64,000 nt of DNA from Candidatus Rifleibacteriota bacterium (GCA_015232575.1 JADFZL010000002.1:372001-436000), one strand, 5' to 3'; positions 1-9,214 are shown, numbered from the stretch's first letter. A program made the numbers and translations. The notes: generated by a model not told the origin, from the letters alone.

Positions 1-137
1 AATAAAATGAAATTCGAGCATTTTTAATTATAACAAATAAACGAACATATTCAAGAAAGTGATGAAAAAATAATGAAAGATTTGATTATTTTAGATATAA
101 TATTTAAAATTAATTCAATCAAGTGGGGGAGTTGAAA

Positions 138-1334
138 TTGAGAAAATATAAATCATTAATAGTTGTTTTCTATTGTGTAAGTTTGATGTTTCTTATGCAG
201 AAAGGTACTAGTCTGTTTGCTTTCGGTGATTCACTGCTGAATCTTGATGTCGCGGATTCTATTCCATGCGATCCCGACAAAGATTTCGAAGAAGTTTATC
301 TTCTTCCCCAATGGGATAAAATTCCTCACAAGTGTCAGCAGGAAACAGAAGAACGAGTTGAAGAAGTAAATAAAATTCTTTCAACAAAAAAATGGAAATT
401 CAACAAAATTCTTCCGGTAATGGCATGTCTCTCATTTGCAGGTTCCTCTGCCTGCGATTGGTGGGCCCTTCAATATGGCTGGGAACTTGGAGCATACAGG
501 AACTTCTACAATGGTAAGACTGAAACTGGTTTTGATCCCAGGGCTCTGGAGGTTCAATATGTTAATCGTTCACAACAAAAACCCAGAGAATATTTGATGC
601 TTCCCATCTCAGATCCCATTCACAGACATCGTTTTCCAGCTACCATAATAGGATTTGCAAAATTAATGACCTCGATTGAAACAGAAACCATTATTGACCA
701 GATCTTTCCGGCGAAAAAGTGGGAGTTTACGCAGGGAATGTATCCGCTGGAAAACAACTGGAAACTATTTGAAAGAAAACTTGGAAAGTATGATGAGCTT
801 ACACTTGAAATAATAAAAGCCATTCATCATTTTGGAGTATTATATGCGCACATTGAGCTGAATTCGCGGGTTCGTTTTCTGCCGCCTATGCACAGCGTTT
901 TAATAATTGGCTATGGCAAAACAAAGGAAGGTAAAACAGTATTCATTTTCCATGATTCTTATGGTGATCACCCCAAGACCTATAAACGTGACAAATACGG
1001 TTCGCCTTCATACAGATGCATATCTTCGAAAAATCTTGAAAATGTTGTTGCATTTCCGCATACTCCGATTGCTGAAGCTCATTTCAGGGGATACAACGTT
1101 TGTGTTAATTTTACGAACAAGGGTGGAAAACCGATAAAATTACATAAAGTACATTTCCGAAATTCTTTTGGCTCAGAAAAAAAAGCACTGATTACAAGAA
1201 ATTCCTCCGCTTTTCTTCCAAAAAGTGCTGTAAAAGATGGAAAAGTCAGCGTTTATGTAGAAGCTGAACATTATATGAAAGACATTGAAAAAGGGCACTG
1301 GTTGGAAGTGCCAGTGGAAAGTGCCCCTCAGTAA
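138..1334 (+). CDS. exported papain-like cysteine peptidase (putative)
   Basis: A secreted protein of about 398 residues. I place the start at TTG 138, because GGGGGAG at 125-131 lies six bases upstream; a GTG at 123 is the alternative. The N-terminus (about residues 5-28) is a hydrophobic signal sequence. Two blocks recall the papain (C1) fold: SSACDWWALQYGW, with a candidate nucleophile Cys106, and HSVLIIGYG followed by FIFHDSYGD, with candidate His252 and an Asp273 where papain has Asn. The segment between them resembles the papain stretch that precedes the active His. The last 100 residues are a separate beta-rich tail. It stands alone, with a TATAAT-like box at 96-101. Peptidase identity is inferred from motif spacing. 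A non-catalytic or transglutaminase-like protein is possible. Confidence 0.55.
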   Translation: MRKYKSLIVVFYCVSLMFLMQKGTSLFAFGDSLLNLDVADSIPCDPDKDFEEVYLLPQWDKIPHKCQQETEERVEEVNKILSTKKWKFNKILPVMACLSFAGSSACDWWALQYGWELGAYRNFYNGKTETGFDPRALEVQYVNRSQQKPREYLMLPISDPIHRHRFPATIIGFAKLMTSIETETIIDQIFPAKKWEFTQGMYPLENNWKLFERKLGKYDELTLEIIKAIHHFGVLYAHIELNSRVRFLPPMHSVLIIGYGKTKEGKTVFIFHDSYGDHPKTYKRDKYGSPSYRCISSKNLENVVAFPHTPIAEAHFRGYNVCVNFTNKGGKPIKLHKVHFRNSFGSEKKALITRNSSAFLPKSAVKDGKVSVYVEAEHYMKDIEKGHWLEVPVESAPQ

Positions 1335-1367
1335 ACTGTTGTTTTCGGATACTAGTAATTAAATTTG

Positions 1368-1757
1368 TTATGGGTTGGGAAGTGATGTACGGCGTGCCGG
1401 AAGAATCTCAACCCAGTAACCGTCTGGATCTTCAATGAAATAGATTCCCATTGTCGGGTTTTCATAGCAGATGCAGCCCATTTTGCGATGCTTCTCATTA
1501 GCAGCCTTGAAGTCATCTACGGTCAACGCGAGGTGGAATTCGTTATCACCGAGATTGTATTTCTCTGTACGGTTGCGCATCCAGGTTAGTTCAAGCCTGT
1601 GTTGCGTATTTCCGTCGCCAAGGAACACCAGAGTAAAACTGTTATCCGCTGGCGAGTGCCTGCGCAGCTCGACCAGTCCGAGAGCTTCTTTATAAAAAGC
1701 TACACTTTTTTCAAGATCGAAAACGTTGATGTTGTTGTGATTGAACTTAAATTCCAT
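1368..1757 (-). CDS. glyoxalase I-like VOC family protein
   Basis: A 129-residue single-domain vicinal-oxygen-chelate protein, the usual length of bacterial lactoylglutathione lyase. The four expected metal ligands are visible: His7, Glu56 (HRLELTW), His75 (EFHLALTV) and Glu117 (GYWVEILPA). Such enzymes isomerise hemithioacetals of methylglyoxal in the cytosol, and full conservation of the ligands supports a metalloenzyme. An upstream GGAGG precedes the ATG. The gene is followed on the same strand only by intergenic sequence, and trmB lies about 40 bases upstream in the same orientation, so the two may be co-transcribed. Other VOC members (dioxygenases, fosfomycin-resistance proteins) have similar folds, so the substrate is not certain. 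Confidence 0.85.
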   Translation of the reverse strand: MEFKFNHNNINVFDLEKSVAFYKEALGLVELRRHSPADNSFTLVFLGDGNTQHRLELTWMRNRTEKYNLGDNEFHLALTVDDFKAANEKHRKMGCICYENPTMGIYFIEDPDGYWVEILPARRTSLPNP

Positions 1758-1798
1758 ATTTCCCTCCAGTTTATATTTGTATACAGCTCAGTATATCT

Positions 1799-2485
1799 TT
1801 AATTCCACGGGTTTCTCCTGATTTCATCAGGAATTGGGCTGAAATTTTCTGAAAGTGGTATCGCTTGAATGTGCCATGTACATCTGTTTGATTTAATTGC
1901 TCTGGCTTCAAAATTTGTGTGAATTTCCGGAAGCAGAGTCTCCTTATCTAATAGTTTGAATCCGCAATGGGGCCAGATGTTGAATGCATAATCTGCCAAC
2001 AGTTGTACATCGGTCTTCAGGTGAAGAATGCCGTTTACTGAAAGAATTCTGTGATATCTCGCAAGAAATGTCTGGGAAATCAACATCTTTTCAGGCTTTC
2101 TTAAATATGGTGTTGGAAAAGTTATCCATATTTCGTTCAGTTCACCTGGAACAAAAAGCTGTTCAATGAACTCTCCTTCTATTCTGAGAAATCCAATGTT
2201 TTTAATTCCTTCATCAACAGCGGTCTTTGCACCACGCCAGATCCTGGCACCTTTTACATCAAGGCCGAGAAAATTACGTTCAGGAAAATGTCTTGCCAGA
2301 GCAATCGAGAAATCTCCCCACCCGCAACCGATTTCTAAAACCAATTCCGCTGTGCGTCTGAAAAAAGACGAATTCCACTTCCCGCATAACTCAGCCGGAG
2401 CTTTTCGCAAAGCACCGGCATCTGGTTGTACCAAATTGGGAAATTCGTTTATCTGTTGGTACCGCTCAAGTTTTGAAACCTTCAT
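1799..2485 (-). CDS. trmB: tRNA (guanine-N7-)-methyltransferase
   Basis: A SAM-dependent methyltransferase that would form m7G46 in tRNA. The glycine-rich motif LVLEIGCGWGDFSIALA is the SAM site, followed by an acidic residue in FLGLDVKGARIW. The family motif after the central strands appears as WITFPTPYLRKPEKM, a variant of the usual DPWPKKRH block. The TDVQLLADYA segment is also typical. I chose ATG 2485 because GGAAAG lies about eight bases upstream; an ATG at 2500 in the same frame would add five residues. It sits alone with a glyoxalase-like gene downstream. The unusual active-site block leaves slight doubt about substrate. Confidence 0.85.
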   Translation of the reverse strand: MKVSKLERYQQINEFPNLVQPDAGALRKAPAELCGKWNSSFFRRTAELVLEIGCGWGDFSIALARHFPERNFLGLDVKGARIWRGAKTAVDEGIKNIGFLRIEGEFIEQLFVPGELNEIWITFPTPYLRKPEKMLISQTFLARYHRILSVNGILHLKTDVQLLADYAFNIWPHCGFKLLDKETLLPEIHTNFEARAIKSNRCTWHIQAIPLSENFSPIPDEIRRNPWN

Positions 2486-2799
2486 GATATTTCTTTCCAT
2501 TGTTATGCATTGATAGTGCTATGTTTGCCGCATTTAAACAGGTTGATTGCCTGAAATTATATTGACAGTAGATATATTCGGAAAAACGGAATTTATCAAA
2601 TCATTTTTATTGCAAAAATAATATTCATGTAATAATATGTAATTGTCCTTCATTGTAAAACAGTTGTGTCATCTTCTCAAGTGTTTTTGGTTTCATCAGA
2701 TAAGTTATTCGTGATTTTCATCCTCAAAAAATAGTATATTTTTCTGCATCTGCAATTTAAGTCTGACTAAAACAGGCATATAATTGCGAAGGAGTTTAT
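2486..2799. other. divergent AT-rich intergenic region
   Basis: A gap of about 310 bases between trmB (minus) and the pseudopilin cluster (plus). It is AT-rich with no convincing reading frame or RNA gene. TTGACA occurs near 2562 but no matching -10 box lies at a normal distance. It must hold the promoters of both flanking units, but I cannot place them. Confidence 0.4.
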
Positions 2800-4911
2800 T
2801 TGAGGAATAGAATTGACAGAAGAGGGGTATCATTCCTTGTTACGCTTGGAGCTCTTGCAGTAGTAACAGTGTTTTCCATTTCCATGCATTGGCTTGCGCT
2901 GGAAAGCACTAAGCGGGCTCGTCGTTTTGTCGATGTGCGTGCTTCTGAAATGATAGCGAGATCAGCCATTTCTTGCGCTGTATCGCAAATAGAGCAAGCA
3001 CTTCTTGATGATAAATCTGAAATATATGGGATTTTTATAAAGGAAGATGTTTCTACAGGTACCGTTATACCAATTGATCCCACGGATATTCAGCCTATTG
3101 CAGAACGCTTTCCCCGTGGAGATTATTCTGTTGCAGCAAGGATAGTTCTCCTGGAACCACTTGATTCTGAAAAACTTGCAAGTTCTACTGGGGGCGCAGA
3201 TCCGTGTGAGAGGCGCTTTGTTATAGAAATTCAGGCGTATGGAACAAGCGGCGGAGTAAATACAAATCTTGTTGAACAGCGTGAAGTAAAAGTGGTTAAC
3301 CTTTCTCCGGGAATTCTTGGAAAATTTACGCTTTTTGTCAAAAATGCTGAACCGGGTCTTGCGTATAATAAATTTGCAGCAGATCTTTTCGGAAAGGCAG
3401 ATGAAAGAGTTGTTGGCGCCAAATATTATCCTATTGTACTTAATAATGGATCAATGCTTGATGAGGGCGATGAAAATCCGGATAGTTTTAAGGCAAGAGG
3501 TTATGTCTGGCTTGGTCAAAGTGAGGTTCTTCTGAATCTTACTTCCGGTGGTGTTCTTACAACTTATGGTGAAAATTTCCAGTTTTCAAAAATTAAAACT
3601 TCATTCAACTTTCCGGGCTATTATCATCCAACGCCGCCTGCATTTTTTGCAGAATCTCCAGATGATTTTCCAAACAAAAGACATCCTCAGACGCTCAATG
3701 CTGAGTCATTTTTTCACTCATCATTCAGCTATACCATAAAACACGTTATTTCCGGCTTTTATACGATAGATCCGGTTGGCAAAAATATGAATGACATGGG
3801 TAAGCTCAATGTGACCTTTCCCGGAACGCCATCGCCGGATGTTCCTGATTCCAGAATGTTTTCATCGATACTTCATCTTTTTGGTTCTTCTGCAATACCA
3901 AGTCCGACACTAGTTATGGGAAATGTAAAGAGAAGATATGCTGATTGCGGAGCAGTTCTGGTTGAATGTAATAATACTGACAGGCATGACGCGCTGTATT
4001 TTATTCCGGAATCAGCAAATGGATTAGCGCAGGCTGGTTCAGTTCCTGCTGAAATTTCTGCTCTTGAGAAAGGCGATATCCCGCTTGGCTCAAAAGTTAA
4101 ACTTGATCAGACGGCTCTAGCTTTCACCAATACTATTCCTTCAGATGGAGATTATAATGCTGCAATGTGTCAGATCAAGCAGTCTGAACCATATATGAGA
4201 AGTCACGATTTTATGTATTATCAAGGCGAAGAAGATTTTGAGCCTGCCGGCAGCAATTTTTCCACTGGAGATTTTTCATACGTAGAAAGTGCAAAGGCAC
4301 ATGAACAGTATACTTGTACTGTAGATTTTCATAAAGATCTCGATTATTCCAAGCCTTTCTTCGATCAGGGAGATTTTTCAAAGCTTCCAGTTGATTATCT
4401 AAAATCAAAAGCTGTTTACAGAGTTTCAACTGCAGAAGAATTTATGGAACGTTTTTACCTTAAGAAGCAGAACAGATTGAAGTTGAACTCGGCCGTAATT
4501 ATAAGTGGGGATCCAGACAAAACTTTTGAATTACCTTTGGCTGCCATACTTGAAAAGGGCGGAATAATAATTCTTGAAGAGGGAAACATTCGAGTCAGAA
4601 AAATAAACATGAACCTTGATCCAGACGAGGTTCTGACTTACGTAGCACTGAATGGGGATATTGAAATAGACCTTTCTCAGGGACATCCAATAAAAGCAAA
4701 TCTGATTGCGCTGAATGGAAAATTGCGCAATTCTGTTACTCCAAATCTGGCATTTGACCTTGAAGGAACACTTGCTGTTGGAAAACTTCTTCCTGACACA
4801 TTTCCAGAGGGCGGGAGAATTGCTTATGACAGCCGGGTTGATCCTTCCGATAATCTATACCCGACTTTTTATAGGGCTTATCTTTCAGATGTAGAGAGAA
4901 TAATAAAGTGA
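2800..4911 (+). CDS. PilX/GspK-like exported protein of a pseudopilin cluster
   Basis: A 703-residue protein starting at TTG 2800, with AAGGAG five bases upstream. The N-terminus has a short basic leader (RNRIDRRG) and then one hydrophobic helix (about residues 10-30) leading into an amphipathic helix, the architecture of PilX/GspK-type minor pilins. The rest is a long periplasmic or surface region. Near the C-terminus (about 570-650) are regularly spaced short beta strands such as LNGDIEIDLSQG. The stop overlaps the start of the next gene (pilV-like), so the two are translationally coupled. Role inferred: initiating or tip subunit of a type II secretion or type IV pilus-like fibre. The size is much larger than normal minor pilins. 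Confidence 0.55.
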   Translation: MRNRIDRRGVSFLVTLGALAVVTVFSISMHWLALESTKRARRFVDVRASEMIARSAISCAVSQIEQALLDDKSEIYGIFIKEDVSTGTVIPIDPTDIQPIAERFPRGDYSVAARIVLLEPLDSEKLASSTGGADPCERRFVIEIQAYGTSGGVNTNLVEQREVKVVNLSPGILGKFTLFVKNAEPGLAYNKFAADLFGKADERVVGAKYYPIVLNNGSMLDEGDENPDSFKARGYVWLGQSEVLLNLTSGGVLTTYGENFQFSKIKTSFNFPGYYHPTPPAFFAESPDDFPNKRHPQTLNAESFFHSSFSYTIKHVISGFYTIDPVGKNMNDMGKLNVTFPGTPSPDVPDSRMFSSILHLFGSSAIPSPTLVMGNVKRRYADCGAVLVECNNTDRHDALYFIPESANGLAQAGSVPAEISALEKGDIPLGSKVKLDQTALAFTNTIPSDGDYNAAMCQIKQSEPYMRSHDFMYYQGEEDFEPAGSNFSTGDFSYVESAKAHEQYTCTVDFHKDLDYSKPFFDQGDFSKLPVDYLKSKAVYRVSTAEEFMERFYLKKQNRLKLNSAVIISGDPDKTFELPLAAILEKGGIIILEEGNIRVRKINMNLDPDEVLTYVALNGDIEIDLSQGHPIKANLIALNGKLRNSVTPNLAFDLEGTLAVGKLLPDTFPEGGRIAYDSRVDPSDNLYPTFYRAYLSDVERIIK

Positions 4912-5387
4912 TGGCATTGAAAAAAGCAAATAACTGGCATAAGATAAGAACCGGACTGTCTCTCATTGAGATTATGATTGCTGTGTTTATACTCGCAGCA
5001 GCAATTCTTCCTATTTTTGATGTAATGATGAAAAGTCTTCGTATTTCCAAGAACAGCCGTGAAGAAGTTATTGCCGCTAATCTTGCATCCGAGCTGATTG
5101 ATCAGATTTCCTGCATGCCCTATGAAAGTTTGTCTCCAGTACTTCCTATTGCTGATCATGAATTGCCTGATGACGAAAATGGACGTTCTTTAAATCAGGC
5201 TCTCCTTATAGAAGCCAAACTTGGAACAATGTTAATCCTTTCTAATTTACCACCGGGATTTCGAAGGTTTCTGAGCGTTGAAAAGGTTACTCCTAATCTG
5301 AGAAAAGTCAGTGTGAAAGTTCTTTTTGGAAAGGGTGCTGATAGCAAGTCTCTTTCCTTCTTTTCCCTGATTGAAAAGCGTCAGTGA
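4911..5387 (+). CDS. prepilin-type protein, PilV/GspI-like
   Basis: A 158-residue minor pseudopilin. The N-terminal class III signal is GLSLIEIMIAVFILAAAILP: cleavage after Gly and methylation of the new N-terminal residue by prepilin peptidase are expected, with the conserved Glu at position +5. A hydrophobic alpha helix follows, then a small globular domain. ATG 4911 overlaps the stop of the preceding gene; a GTG at 4908 is an alternative. The next pseudopilin starts seven bases after the stop. The pattern ASELIDQISCMPYESL after the helix is common in PilV/GspI proteins. Confidence 0.8.
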   Translation: MALKKANNWHKIRTGLSLIEIMIAVFILAAAILPIFDVMMKSLRISKNSREEVIAANLASELIDQISCMPYESLSPVLPIADHELPDDENGRSLNQALLIEAKLGTMLILSNLPPGFRRFLSVEKVTPNLRKVSVKVLFGKGADSKSLSFFSLIEKRQ

Positions 5388-5394
5388 AATAAAT

Positions 5395-6066
5395 ATGAAT
5401 ATAACAAATCAACATAACAAGTCTGCGGCATTCAGTCTTATTGAAGTCACAGTTGTAATTCTTATTTTTTCACTTATATCAATGGGTGTTATGGACATTG
5501 TTAAAATGGCACTGCATAAATATACCTATCAGGAGGGTGCAGTATATTGTGCAAATGAGGCTGCAAACATTATTACCGTAATAAAAAACGATCTTGATAA
5601 GTGTTACTATGATGGTGAACCCGATTTCGAAAGTTATCGGAGTCAGTCAATGGGGTTTATTGAAGATGTTTTCTCTTTTAATGTTGTTGAAAATGGTAAG
5701 TTAAGAGGGGTTGCATATTCTTATGACCGCCTGCATGGAAAGCTTGAATATCATTCGAATGGAAATGTCCTGAGTGTTGGCAGAGGACTGATAATAAGCA
5801 ATTTTTTTATCTGCCATCAGCTTCTCACAATGGAGGGAAAAGACGGGGTAATAAGGTCTGTTCCATTTGATCCAGAGGCGATTGCTCCGGAACCTATGTT
5901 GCCAGACGATCTTTCTGAGATTAAAGTTATCAGGTCCTGGGTCAAAGTCTTTCTTACACTTGAGGTTCCTTCAAAACCAGGCAGACTGGCAATTAAACAG
6001 GAATATGTCTTCCGAGCTTTTCCTGTTAAGCTTAATAAAAAGGTCAGGTCAATCTGGAAAAAATAA
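5395..6066 (+). CDS. prepilin-type protein, PilW/GspJ-like
   Basis: A pseudopilin of about 223 residues. The class III signal AFSLIEVTVVILIFSLISMG has a small residue (Ala) at the cleavage site and Glu at +5. The size and the early position of the helix fit the GspJ/PilW group. I start it at ATG 5395, because the frame extends upstream only through weak non-ATG codons into the end of the previous gene. It is the third of three consecutive pseudopilin-type genes (2800-6066), which probably form one operon. No ATPase, platform or secretin gene is adjacent; pilB and pilT are 45 kb away. Confidence 0.75.
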   Translation: MNITNQHNKSAAFSLIEVTVVILIFSLISMGVMDIVKMALHKYTYQEGAVYCANEAANIITVIKNDLDKCYYDGEPDFESYRSQSMGFIEDVFSFNVVENGKLRGVAYSYDRLHGKLEYHSNGNVLSVGRGLIISNFFICHQLLTMEGKDGVIRSVPFDPEAIAPEPMLPDDLSEIKVIRSWVKVFLTLEVPSKPGRLAIKQEYVFRAFPVKLNKKVRSIWKK

Positions 6067-6120
6067 TTTATTTATTTTATTTTTTTCGATGACAAAAATT
6101 AAAAAATAAAGTCTATATAT

Positions 6121-6729
6121 ATGAGAGATGAAAATTTAAGTAACCAGAAAATGACACAATGTAAAGAAGCAGTTAATAAGCCCTTGGAATCTGATGAGAG
6201 AGCCAATGAGGAAGTTGCTTTAATTGAGAAGCTGAAGGCTGGTGATGAAGAAGCATATAATCTGTTGATTGAAAAATATTCCGACAGATTGTTCAGTGTT
6301 TGCAAATCCATGTTGGGAAATTCAACAGATGCTGAAGATGCTGTTCAGGAGATATTGTGCAGGGTTTATCGTGGTATTGCCCAACTTCGAGGTGAAAGGC
6401 TTATTCCGTGGATTCTCTCGATAACCCATAACCATTGTTTGAGTGTTTTGACCAGGAAAAACAGGAATCCGGAAGTGCCTGATACTTTTGAACTGGAATT
6501 ACCTGATTCAAAGGATTATACAGAAAACCAGGTTTCAGATGAGCTTTTGTTGTGCCTTTCGTCCTTATCGCCGAATGAAAGAGAGGTAACATTGCTCAGG
6601 GTCATTGAAAAGCTTGAATACTCTGAAATAGCCAAAATTACTGGTTATTCAGAGGGCTCGCTGAGGAATGTTCTGGCTAGAGCGCTAAAAAAGTTACGTC
6701 AGGAGGTGTTGAAAAATGGATTGCGATGA
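6121..6729 (+). CDS. ECF-type RNA polymerase sigma factor
   Basis: A 202-residue sigma-70 family protein of group 4 (ECF). Region 2 covers about residues 35-105, with the core-binding stretch AEDAVQEILCRVYRGIAQLRG. Region 4 covers about 140-195, with the helix-turn-helix LEYSEIAKITGYSEGSLRNV. A roughly 35-residue charged N-terminal extension precedes region 2. The 3' end overlaps the start of the anti-sigma gene by 14 bases, the usual arrangement for a sigma and its membrane-bound inhibitor. The start ATG lacks a clear Shine-Dalgarno sequence. It may direct the downstream exported-protein genes; that is inference from position. Confidence 0.92.
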   Translation: MRDENLSNQKMTQCKEAVNKPLESDERANEEVALIEKLKAGDEEAYNLLIEKYSDRLFSVCKSMLGNSTDAEDAVQEILCRVYRGIAQLRGERLIPWILSITHNHCLSVLTRKNRNPEVPDTFELELPDSKDYTENQVSDELLLCLSSLSPNEREVTLLRVIEKLEYSEIAKITGYSEGSLRNVLARALKKLRQEVLKNGLR

Positions 6730-7783
6730 ATTCAGAACACTTCTTGATGAAGCAGATTGTAGCTCCGAAGTGACAGAAAATATTGATTTTAATAAACATT
6801 TGGAAAATTGTGATTCGTGCAAAAAGGTTTGGAATGCTCAGAAAAAAGGATTGTTTTTGCTGGGCGCTCAGAAAATGACTATGCCTGCAAAGCAAAAATT
6901 AATTAATATTTTGACGGATTGTATAAGATCAGATAAGACATTTTTAAAATCTCAGAAATCTGCTTATATGAAACCTTTTGTCTTTGCCTTCGTTATTGCT
7001 GCTATCATTATCGTTTTTCTCATTTATAAAAAAGCACCAGTTGATGACCAGAAAAAATGTCTTGTGTCTTTTGATAAAATTGTTGTTACAGATATCCGTG
7101 GAAAAGCAGCAGTTCGAAGGAATGGCGGTGAAACCATGCCTTACAAGGAAACCATGGTTTTGTATGCCGGTGATTCGATTGTTTTTAAGCGGGAAAATAA
7201 TTGTACGGTAAAGCTTGCGTGTGGTAGAATGATAGATGTTTCTGCTGATGGCGAAGCTGAATTCGCGTCAGGTTCCATGAATATTAGGAATCAATGGAAC
7301 GGAAAATTGAATTTTTCAAAAGGTACAAGGGTCTTTCGTGTGCACTTGCCAACCTCAACTTTAGGAATACGTGGTACAGAAATCCATCTTTCAATTGATT
7401 CCAGTTCAGAAAAAGTCTGGCTTCAGGAAGGCCTTCTCGAATGGGAGATCAAAGTACTTGGAATTTCTGGAATTCTTAAAAATGGAGATGGCTATTGTTT
7501 TAGTGAAGGAAAAAAAACTTCTCTGACCTCTTCACCCTGTGAAACGAAAAAAGAATTGGGAATCGTGGAGAGTGGCAGTGATACATCAGTGTCGGTTTCT
7601 TTTACTGAAAAGCCGGAAATGATTGTAGGTACATTTACAGATACTGATTTGAACAATAACAGTAAACCAGTAATCAAAATACCAGAATCGAATGCTTCAG
7701 ATTCGCAAGATACAGGAACGTCTGTTCAGACAAAATCTGCACATAAAACAGAAACAGAAATTGGGTTTACAGAGGGATATTGA
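6716..7783 (+). CDS. transmembrane anti-sigma factor with FecR domain
   Basis: A 355-residue partner of the preceding sigma factor. The cytoplasmic N-terminus carries the HxxxCxxC anti-sigma zinc motif (His28, Cys32, Cys35 in HLENCDSCKK). One membrane helix lies at about 88-104. The extracytoplasmic part contains a FecR-like domain at about 110-260, including FRVHLPTSTLGIRGTEIHL and the EGLLEWE strand. The tail is a low-complexity Ser/Thr/Lys-rich region. AGGAGG lies upstream of ATG 6716, inside the sigma gene. Classical FecR works with a TonB receptor; none is seen here, so the domain may sense envelope state or exported cargo. Confidence 0.85.
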   Translation: MDCDEFRTLLDEADCSSEVTENIDFNKHLENCDSCKKVWNAQKKGLFLLGAQKMTMPAKQKLINILTDCIRSDKTFLKSQKSAYMKPFVFAFVIAAIIIVFLIYKKAPVDDQKKCLVSFDKIVVTDIRGKAAVRRNGGETMPYKETMVLYAGDSIVFKRENNCTVKLACGRMIDVSADGEAEFASGSMNIRNQWNGKLNFSKGTRVFRVHLPTSTLGIRGTEIHLSIDSSSEKVWLQEGLLEWEIKVLGISGILKNGDGYCFSEGKKTSLTSSPCETKKELGIVESGSDTSVSVSFTEKPEMIVGTFTDTDLNNNSKPVIKIPESNASDSQDTGTSVQTKSAHKTETEIGFTEGY

Positions 7784-8316
7784 TGCTGAATTCAAAAAGA
7801 ACTGGGATTATTTGTTGTACTGCATTGCTTGCTCTGCTTATTTCAGCTTCCGGATTATGGTCAGCCAGTACAACTGCATCTCTGGGACAGAAAATGAGTG
7901 TCGGAGATTATGTATATAATCTCATGAGGAGGCTTGTAGTCATTGGCGGTAAGCTTCTGGAGTTCGAAGAACATCTTATTTTCAGACTTGAAAAAAGGAG
8001 ACCCATTAATAGACAAAAAATAGAAGCCAAATTCACTTCTGCAAGATACAGCTGGTGGTCTCTGGGAAGGGAAGCCAATGCGCTTTTTCCGCTCGTCAGC
8101 GCAAGTGATCCCAAACGTCAGGAAATTATCAGTCTCAGGCTTGAGCGTCTTGCTTTAATGAATGAGCACAAGGCAAATCTTGCGAGAATTAAAGTTCTTG
8201 ATCCGGGGTTGCATAATATGCATGTAAGAAAATTCAATGAACTGATAAGTGATGTTGATGAAATTTCTACAGATACGTTGTATCTTAATCTTGCTTCTTT
8301 TGGTGAGGAGTATTAA
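7783..8316 (+). CDS. exported protein of unknown function
   Basis: A 177-residue protein whose start ATG overlaps the stop of the anti-sigma gene, so it belongs to the sigma/anti-sigma operon. The N-terminus has a signal peptide with a hydrophobic core (about 8-25) and a likely cleavage near SGLWSAS. The mature part is predicted helical and charged, with RLEKRRPINRQKIEAKF and LRLERLALMNEHKANLAR suggesting a coiled coil. I do not recognise a family. Position suggests that it is cargo or an accessory of the sigma-regulated envelope response. Confidence 0.7.
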   Translation: MLNSKRTGIICCTALLALLISASGLWSASTTASLGQKMSVGDYVYNLMRRLVVIGGKLLEFEEHLIFRLEKRRPINRQKIEAKFTSARYSWWSLGREANALFPLVSASDPKRQEIISLRLERLALMNEHKANLARIKVLDPGLHNMHVRKFNELISDVDEISTDTLYLNLASFGEEY

Positions 8317-8328
8317 ACGAGGGTTCAA

Positions 8329-8348
8329 TGCGGAAGTTCACATCCGCA
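8329..8348 (+). promoter_or_regulatory. short hairpin in leader of exported-protein gene
   Basis: TGCGGA at 8329-8334 pairs with TCCGCA at 8343-8348 around an eight-base loop. It lies between the stop at 8316 and GGAGGT at 8363-8368. With only six pairs and no T tract it is more likely a leader structure or processing signal than a terminator. Confidence 0.3.
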
Positions 8349-8373
8349 AGAAATTATATTTCGGAGGTAGGTT

Positions 8374-9183
8374 ATGAAAAAGTTGTTCTCTTTGTTGGCT
8401 TTGTTTCTGGTGTTCGGTTCTCTTGCTGCTTTTGCGGTCGATAATGGACTGCCCACACCTGTTCCCTCTGGTGATGATCCAGAAACTGCTGGATTTCTCA
8501 GACTTACTGTTACAAAGGGTGGACAACCACTCGCCAGCTATCCGTGTGTTTTGACCCAGAAAGTTCCCTTCAAGCGAATTGAGCATGGCAGTGTTGTTGC
8601 AACTGGAACAAGAATTGTTACCAAAAAAGGTGTTACTAACAAGAATGGTAAATGGGTTGTTAAGACTGGTATCATTGATCACCTTCCCTTCACTCTCGAA
8701 GTTGGCAATGAAGATAATCCCAAAATGGAATATTACAAAACAGTCCGCATAATCGAAGGCAAGTCTGATCCAACTGCTGATGGAATGGCAATAACAGTCG
8801 CTTTCCCAACTGATAAACCCAGATTTGTAATGACCAAACTTGGTGATGGTGAAAGATGCCGCTGTTCAATGGAACTTCGCCCGGCAAAAGATCTTGATCT
8901 CAAGAAATTTGTTGTAGAAGATGAAAATGGCAATAGAATTAAGTTGAATAGAATTGCAAGCGGAACATATCTTGAATTTTGCGTTCCAAATCCGGAAAAG
9001 GGTGAGCCAGCAGACGATTATTCAGTAAAAGTTCTCCAGAACATGGGAATGGGCGGAACTCCAGCTGCAGTAATCTGGAAAAATATTTATAACTGGAATT
9101 TCAAGGTTGGTGGTGAGGATGTGCGCAAATCAACTGTTGTAACCGTTACTGCTCCAAAAGTAAAAAAAGCTAATGAAAATTAA
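8374..9183 (+). CDS. secreted beta-rich protein of unknown function
   Basis: A 269-residue protein with a clear Sec signal peptide (MKKLFSLLALFLVFGSLAAFA, then VDNG) and a strong GGAGGT ribosome site. The mature protein is beta-rich with short repeating motifs such as LRLTVTKGGQPLASYPCVL and TNKNGKWVVKTGI, which recall Ig-like or carboxypeptidase-regulatory-like domains. Seven cysteines or fewer are present and no catalytic motif is seen. It lies downstream of the FecR operon and ends at a strong hairpin, so it can be a separate transcript. The strong ribosome site suggests high expression. Confidence 0.7.
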   Translation: MKKLFSLLALFLVFGSLAAFAVDNGLPTPVPSGDDPETAGFLRLTVTKGGQPLASYPCVLTQKVPFKRIEHGSVVATGTRIVTKKGVTNKNGKWVVKTGIIDHLPFTLEVGNEDNPKMEYYKTVRIIEGKSDPTADGMAITVAFPTDKPRFVMTKLGDGERCRCSMELRPAKDLDLKKFVVEDENGNRIKLNRIASGTYLEFCVPNPEKGEPADDYSVKVLQNMGMGGTPAAVIWKNIYNWNFKVGGEDVRKSTVVTVTAPKVKKANEN

Positions 9184-9214
9184 TACCTCTTGTTAAATGA
9201 GGGATATTGATTAA

